From assembly GCA_023442465.1 (NCBI GenBank), contig JAEZZQ010000002.1, positions 1 to 9,844 on the forward strand: DNA of 9,844 bases, in the 5' to 3' direction. The notes beneath the pieces were generated by a model, which was not told the DNA's origin, made no database searches, and saw only the letters and a list, made by a program, of their open reading frames with translations. Position numbers and translations under genes: made by a program. This document shows positions 6,709 to 9,844 of this stretch, piece after piece. The stretch's first letter is position 1; each line of letters begins with the position of its first letter. The DNA is from Bacillota bacterium (GTDB lineage Bacteria; Bacillota; Clostridia; Lachnospirales; Lachnospiraceae).

Positions 6709-7188
6709 TTACCACATCCTGTGCTGCAGGGTAAGGTCTTTTTCCTGTGACAGCCCCGCTGTTTGGGCAGCAGAGTTGATAAATCCACACAGCCGTTCCC
6801 TGCGCCAAGTATCAATCAGGTACTGTCCGCATTCCTCATTGAGCGCATTGATTTTCAAAACCGTATCCCGTACACACTCGGAGATAGCGGCAGGATCACC
6901 TTCTGCGGATATGAGGTCATCGATGTATTCATCCAGAAGCTTTCCCATGAGGGACACATCCTCCGGCGTATAATGGTAGCCTCGGGCGTAAGGGTTGGGG
7001 TATTCCTTTCCGTCCATACAGCACCGAAGATGCCCCAAAATAGCAGGGCGTTCTTCGTGGTCCGCTTTTTGGTACTTCTCCATAAAAGCTAAAATATCCG
7101 CTTCCCGGTTCGGAGTGTAGCGGATAAAAGACAGCATATCATCGAGGATACCCGCCTTGTTTTCTTTCTGATTTTGAACTCTGTCCAT
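6709..7188 (-). CDS. Uncharacterised 159-aa soluble protein, possible amidoligase partner
   Basis: I do not recognise this family. The protein is soluble, mostly helical and acidic, with no membrane segment or signal peptide. Visible features are a central PNPYARGYHYTPEDVSLMGKLLDEYIDDL block (residues 64-92), which looks like a conserved loop plus amphipathic helix, and Cys residues at 56, 57, 105, 120 and 134 without a clear metal-site spacing. I favour the start at 7188 (MDRVQNQKEN) because GGGAG at 7197-7201 sits 8 bases before it. An upstream ATG at 7212 (MMKKGEKV) overlaps the VirB4 stop as ATGA and would add eight residues. The gene lies between VirB4 and the amidoligase with 13 bases to the next start, so it is probably translated with the amidoligase and cyclotransferase. 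Confidence 0.8.
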   Translation of the reverse strand: MDRVQNQKENKAGILDDMLSFIRYTPNREADILAFMEKYQKADHEERPAILGHLRCCMDGKEYPNPYARGYHYTPEDVSLMGKLLDEYIDDLISAEGDPAAISECVRDTVLKINALNEECGQYLIDTWRRERLCGFINSAAQTAGLSQEKDLTLQHRMW

Positions 7189-7196
7189 GACTTTTT

Positions 7197-7201
7197 CTCC
7201 C
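7197..7201 (-). promoter_or_regulatory. Ribosome site favouring the start at 7188
   Basis: GGGAG lies 8 bases before the ATG at 7188. The competing ATG at 7212 is preceded only by GCGGGTGGCAG, a poorer match, although its ATGA overlap with the VirB4 stop is also a common coupling arrangement. Confidence 0.55.
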
Positions 7202-7208
7202 TTCTTCA

Positions 7209-9038
7209 TCATCTGCCACCCGCCTTTCCGAACAGCTTTTCCTTGTAGGCAGGGGCATGGACCGCAAGGTTATACCGCTCAATACCGCACTTATACAGGC
7301 ACACACCACGCTGGGGAAAGCGGATTAGGTTGTATTCGGATTCCTCTAACTGCAGGCTGTCGATATAAAACTGCTTGTCGATGTTTCCGGCGTTGAAGAG
7401 GAAAGCATGGGTCGGGATAGAGAACAGCGGTTTCGTCAGCTCTCGGATGCCTTCGATATTGAAGTCCTCCAAATTCTGAGATGCCAGAATAACAGCCGAC
7501 TCCTTCTTGCGCACACGCTTCATGAAATTTCGGATATACTCAATCGCAGTCAGATTGGACAGGAACAGATACAGCTCGTCAATCGAGGCGGCAGTGTTCC
7601 CCTCGGTCAGCAGTTTGTCGCTCATGAAGGAAAGCACATTGAACAGCAGGGCGTTCTTGACATTCTTACTGGCCTGCAGCAGCCCCTTGACGCCAAATAC
7701 AATAAAGCGGTCGGAGGTCACATTGGTGTGGCCGTTGAAGAATTTACTCTCAGCACCCATACACATGGAGTGGAGCCCCAGCAGAATTTCCTGCAGCAGT
7801 TCCTGTGGGTAGAGCTGATATTTGGTTTTGTCATATTCCCTGAACTCATCATCAATGAGAGCGTAAAGGTCAGATAGGATGGGATAGTCTGTGACTGCAA
7901 GGCTCCTGAAATCGGTGTGGTCGCTGATGCCGAACTTTTCGTACAGCTTGCCCAGCATGATTTCAATGGCGTCAATATGGCGGTCGGAGAAATCCTTATA
8001 ACAGCGGAAAAAATCCTTGAGAAAGGAAATGTGCTGGCTGAGTTTGGTGGACTGGCGGAATGCCTGGGGCGCATCGGTATCCTCCGGGCTGCCTCCTTCA
8101 TCCCATGTTTTAGGCTCCAGAGGATTGATTCGGTATTGCCCGCTCATCAGGTCGATGAAACAGCCGAAGTTCTCCGCGAGGTCAATGTATTCATGTTCCG
8201 GATCAAGGCACAGGACGGCCTTGCCCGATTCGAGAATGTTGCAGAGGATGAGCTTGAGAAGATAGCTCTTGCCCTGGCCGGAGTTGCCGAGGATCAAAAT
8301 GTTCGCATTCGTCTTGTCATCGTCACGCTTATCAAAGTCCACAATGATATTTGAGCCAAATTTATCCCGGCCAAGATAGAAACCGTGGGGGTCGGTCTTG
8401 CCTGAGTAATTGAACGGATAGAGGTTTGCTACCGAACTGGCGGGCAAAACCCGTTCAAACTGGCTGCCGAACACATTTCGTCCTGCAGGGCCGACCGATA
8501 GAAAGCCCTCTCGCTGGCGAAGCATGAGCCGGTCCACATTGAGCTTTGAGCGGACCAGCTCGGTCAGAACATCGGTCTGGAGGAGTTTTAAATCGTCCAA
8601 ATTGTTCGCTGAAAGCTCAAGAAACACAGCGCAGTGGAGGAGCGGCTCACGGTTTCGGTGCATGGAGGATACCAGTGTGACCACATCCTGCAAGTTGCTT
8701 TCGGCGGTGACTGTCTGCTGGAGGTCATTGGTGCTGCTCTTATCCATGCGATTTTTGTTGGCGGCGTTGTGAATGATTCTCTTTTCCTCGGCCGCCGTTA
8801 CCTGTCTGGTGTAGATGCGCAGGGTCACGCCGTCCTTTTCCCCAAGATGGCGCAGGATAGCCTGCTCATCGGTTGCGGTAGGGTACTCACGGAGAGCCCA
8901 GACACACCGATAGGTGTTGCCGCATATAAAATAATCCGTATTGAACTTGACGATGCCCGGTGCGATCATGTCAAGGAAATCCTTGATTTTCGGCTCTACA
9001 GTTGAAATATCAGCCTTTGTTTTTCTGATTTTAGGCAT
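7209..9038 (-). CDS. VirB4-type conjugation ATPase (C-terminal ATPase polypeptide)
   Basis: A 609-aa ATPase that powers the type IV secretion channel at the inner face of the membrane. Residues 1-235 correspond to the CagE/TrbE/VirB4-like N-terminal region. The P-loop is GNSGQGKS (251-258). LCLDPEHEY (276-284) is the conserved D-x-E-x-E-Y stretch of this family. The Walker B glutamate lies in SIDELYLFLS (485-494), and VILASQN (516-522) carries the downstream Gln motif of HerA/FtsK-like ATPases, so it looks catalytically complete. The start at 9038 is fixed by AGGAGGT (9047-9053), 8 bases upstream; the frame also runs up to a TTG at 9089, but that would place a hairpin inside the gene. Full VirB4 proteins have about 800 residues; this protein plus the upstream 195-aa one add to 804, so VirB4 appears split in two. 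It resembles the CD1110-type ATPases of Clostridioides elements. Confidence 0.94.
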   Translation of the reverse strand: MPKIRKTKADISTVEPKIKDFLDMIAPGIVKFNTDYFICGNTYRCVWALREYPTATDEQAILRHLGEKDGVTLRIYTRQVTAAEEKRIIHNAANKNRMDKSSTNDLQQTVTAESNLQDVVTLVSSMHRNREPLLHCAVFLELSANNLDDLKLLQTDVLTELVRSKLNVDRLMLRQREGFLSVGPAGRNVFGSQFERVLPASSVANLYPFNYSGKTDPHGFYLGRDKFGSNIIVDFDKRDDDKTNANILILGNSGQGKSYLLKLILCNILESGKAVLCLDPEHEYIDLAENFGCFIDLMSGQYRINPLEPKTWDEGGSPEDTDAPQAFRQSTKLSQHISFLKDFFRCYKDFSDRHIDAIEIMLGKLYEKFGISDHTDFRSLAVTDYPILSDLYALIDDEFREYDKTKYQLYPQELLQEILLGLHSMCMGAESKFFNGHTNVTSDRFIVFGVKGLLQASKNVKNALLFNVLSFMSDKLLTEGNTAASIDELYLFLSNLTAIEYIRNFMKRVRKKESAVILASQNLEDFNIEGIRELTKPLFSIPTHAFLFNAGNIDKQFYIDSLQLEESEYNLIRFPQRGVCLYKCGIERYNLAVHAPAYKEKLFGKAGGR

Positions 9039-9046
9039 GAAAAAAT

Positions 9047-9053
9047 ACCTCCT
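9047..9053 (-). promoter_or_regulatory. Strong ribosome site of the VirB4 gene
   Basis: A perfect AGGAGGT, 8 bases before the ATG at 9038. It starts 5 bases after the end of the long hairpin at 9059-9105, so folding of that hairpin leaves the site just exposed. Confidence 0.85.
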
Positions 9054-9058
9054 GTCCA

Positions 9059-9105
9059 GCCGAGGGAGGTTCCATGCCTTTGGTCGCAAGGTATCTCCCT
9101 ACGGC
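9059..9105 (-). promoter_or_regulatory. Long imperfect hairpin in the leader of the VirB4 gene
   Basis: In the 84-base gap between the two VirB4 parts, 9059-9068 pairs with 9095-9105 as ten base pairs with a single bulged base (9101). The stem continues inward with a G-T and a T-A pair, two C-G pairs and three more pairs (9075-9077 with 9086-9088), with two mismatches and an 8-base loop. On the minus-strand RNA there is no T-run directly after it, so it does not look like a terminator. Likely roles are control of VirB4 translation, protection or processing of the mRNA, or a small repeat remnant. The structure is seen in the sequence; the role is inference. Confidence 0.6.
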
Positions 9106-9122
9106 CGTTGATTGAATTTTAC

Positions 9123-9710
9123 TTATTCTCCGAGAATTACCCAGCGTTCCCCATCATAATCCTCGTACATTTCAGTGGTGACATTTTGTTCATAGTAGAC
9201 TCCAAGCAGGCGCTTGATATCGGTTTCACCGGCTCTGCGCGCAGTAAATCCCTGATCCTTGAGGCTCTTTTCGATGCGGGAGAGGTAGGGTCCTACGTCC
9301 TTTTCTTTTTCTCCACGCAGGCGGATGATGATTAAAAATTCCCGCGCTGTTGCCATCTGCACTTGCATACGGTCAAGGGCGGTCGTGTCCTGTGCCAGCA
9401 GCTTTCGGATGACAGGGTTTTGCTCGGCATCCATCCTGGCTTTCAGATAGCTCTTGTTGTCCTCAAAGTTCTCACGGCTGTTAAGGCACAGCATTTCAAT
9501 ATCGGAGATGCCCTTAAGCACATTCATAAGGGCATAAATCCTTGCCCCAATGCTGGAATCGGACAGGACGCTGATGTTGGTGGGTTTAACCATAAAAAAT
9601 ACCAGATCACCGTGGGGAGTTACAAGGCTGTAGCCTGTGATGTCCTCGATGCCGATGAGCTGGCGGGTGGAGGCTTTCTCCCTTGCCTCCTGTTTCCTTT
9701 TTCTGTTCAT
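9123..9710 (-). CDS. VirB4 N-terminal-domain-like conjugation protein
   Basis: A 195-aa soluble protein resembling the start of VirB4/TraC-type ATPases: a basic N-terminus, then beta-rich sequence (DITGYSLVTPHGDLVFFMVKPTN, 23-45), a helix typical of the family (ARIYALMNVLKGISDIEMLCL, 57-77), helices at 82-125, and a strand followed by helices (REFLIIIRLRG, 123-133). There is no P-loop. In VirB4 this region contacts the membrane components, so the product probably works with the downstream ATPase. I place the start at 9710 (MNRKRKQEAR) because GGAGGG (9718-9723) lies 7 bases before it. ATGs at 9716 and 9725 are too close to or upstream of that site. It begins 2 bases after the stop of the PrgI-like gene. 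The separate gene appears to be normal for the Clostridia family rather than a fresh break (from memory). Confidence 0.78.
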   Translation of the reverse strand: MNRKRKQEAREKASTRQLIGIEDITGYSLVTPHGDLVFFMVKPTNISVLSDSSIGARIYALMNVLKGISDIEMLCLNSRENFEDNKSYLKARMDAEQNPVIRKLLAQDTTALDRMQVQMATAREFLIIIRLRGEKEKDVGPYLSRIEKSLKDQGFTARRAGETDIKRLLGVYYEQNVTTEMYEDYDGERWVILGE

Positions 9711-9712
9711 AT

Positions 9713-9844
9713 TCATGCCCTCCATTCATAGGATTGTTGCTTGCCGAAGAAGAAAGAGGCGGCATAGCGGATAAAATCGAGGATACTCACGTCCTCAAAA
9801 CGTATGGATAAAAAGGCATAGAGCGCCGTCAGGACGATGGGCGG
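9713..9844 (-). CDS. PrgI-like conjugal membrane protein, C-terminal fragment
   Basis: The last 43 codons and TGA stop of a gene whose start lies beyond the right end. The fragment begins PPIVLTALYAFLSIRFEDVSI, hydrophobic at first, and ends with an aromatic and basic stretch (IRYAASFFFGKQQSYEWRA). This matches the C-terminal pattern of PrgI-family proteins (a membrane segment, then a Phe-rich amphipathic helix with KQQ-x-Y), which usually lie just upstream of VirB4 in Gram-positive transfer operons. Family assignment rests on this short tail and on position. Its stop is 2 bases before the next start. Confidence 0.72.
   Translation of the reverse strand, partial: PPIVLTALYAFLSIRFEDVSILDFIRYAASFFFGKQQSYEWRA

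Noticed and set aside
8852..8859. Second TATCCTGC match, on the minus strand
   Set aside because: It lies inside the VirB4 coding sequence, with no accessory gene next to it. I treat it as chance and as a caution about the motif's specificity.
9039..9089. TTG start at 9089 for the VirB4 gene
   Set aside because: The extra 17 residues would be encoded by the hairpin and ribosome-site region, while the ATG at 9038 has a perfect AGGAGGT at ideal spacing.

Overview
The window is part of an integrative conjugative element (conjugative transposon), or a closely related mobilizable module, from a Gram-positive anaerobe, most likely a gut Clostridia (Lachnospiraceae/Oscillospiraceae type). The host call rests on the protein families, the strong AGGAGG-type ribosome sites and the gene order, which resembles the Tn1549 and Clostridioides CTn group. 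No marker gene in the window fixes the species. All supported genes are on the minus strand, so the operon reads from the right end (9844) to the left end (1).

In order of transcription: the tail of a PrgI-like membrane protein (9844-9713); a 195-aa protein resembling the N-terminal part of VirB4 (9710-9123); a long imperfect RNA hairpin just before the next ribosome site (9105-9059); a 609-aa VirB4-type ATPase with complete nucleotide-binding motifs (9038-7209); an unrecognised 159-aa soluble protein (7188-6709); a glutamine-synthetase-fold amidoligase (6695-5658); a gamma-glutamylcyclotransferase/AIG2-like protein (5647-5144); a membrane-anchored NlpC/P60 plus M23 cell-wall hydrolase (5139-3631); and a small DUF6103-like protein (3561-3292).

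Next comes a 390-bp gene-free stretch (3291-2902) that I read as the origin of transfer. It holds a match to the IncP-type nick consensus preceded by an imperfect dyad, a GC-rich hairpin with a T-run on the minus strand, and a set of direct and inverted repeats close to the RHH gene. After it come a ribbon-helix-helix relaxosome accessory protein (2901-2485) and, overlapping it by one base, a MOBP-type relaxase with a long C-terminal array of Sel1 repeats that runs off the left end (2485-1).

These parts fit a conjugation machine. The RHH protein and relaxase would process oriT, VirB4 and PrgI belong to the transfer channel, and the NlpC/P60-M23 enzyme would open the cell wall. The less ordinary part is the amidoligase, cyclotransferase and unknown-protein trio between the ATPase and the wall hydrolase. 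It looks like a small peptide-modification module carried inside the transfer operon.
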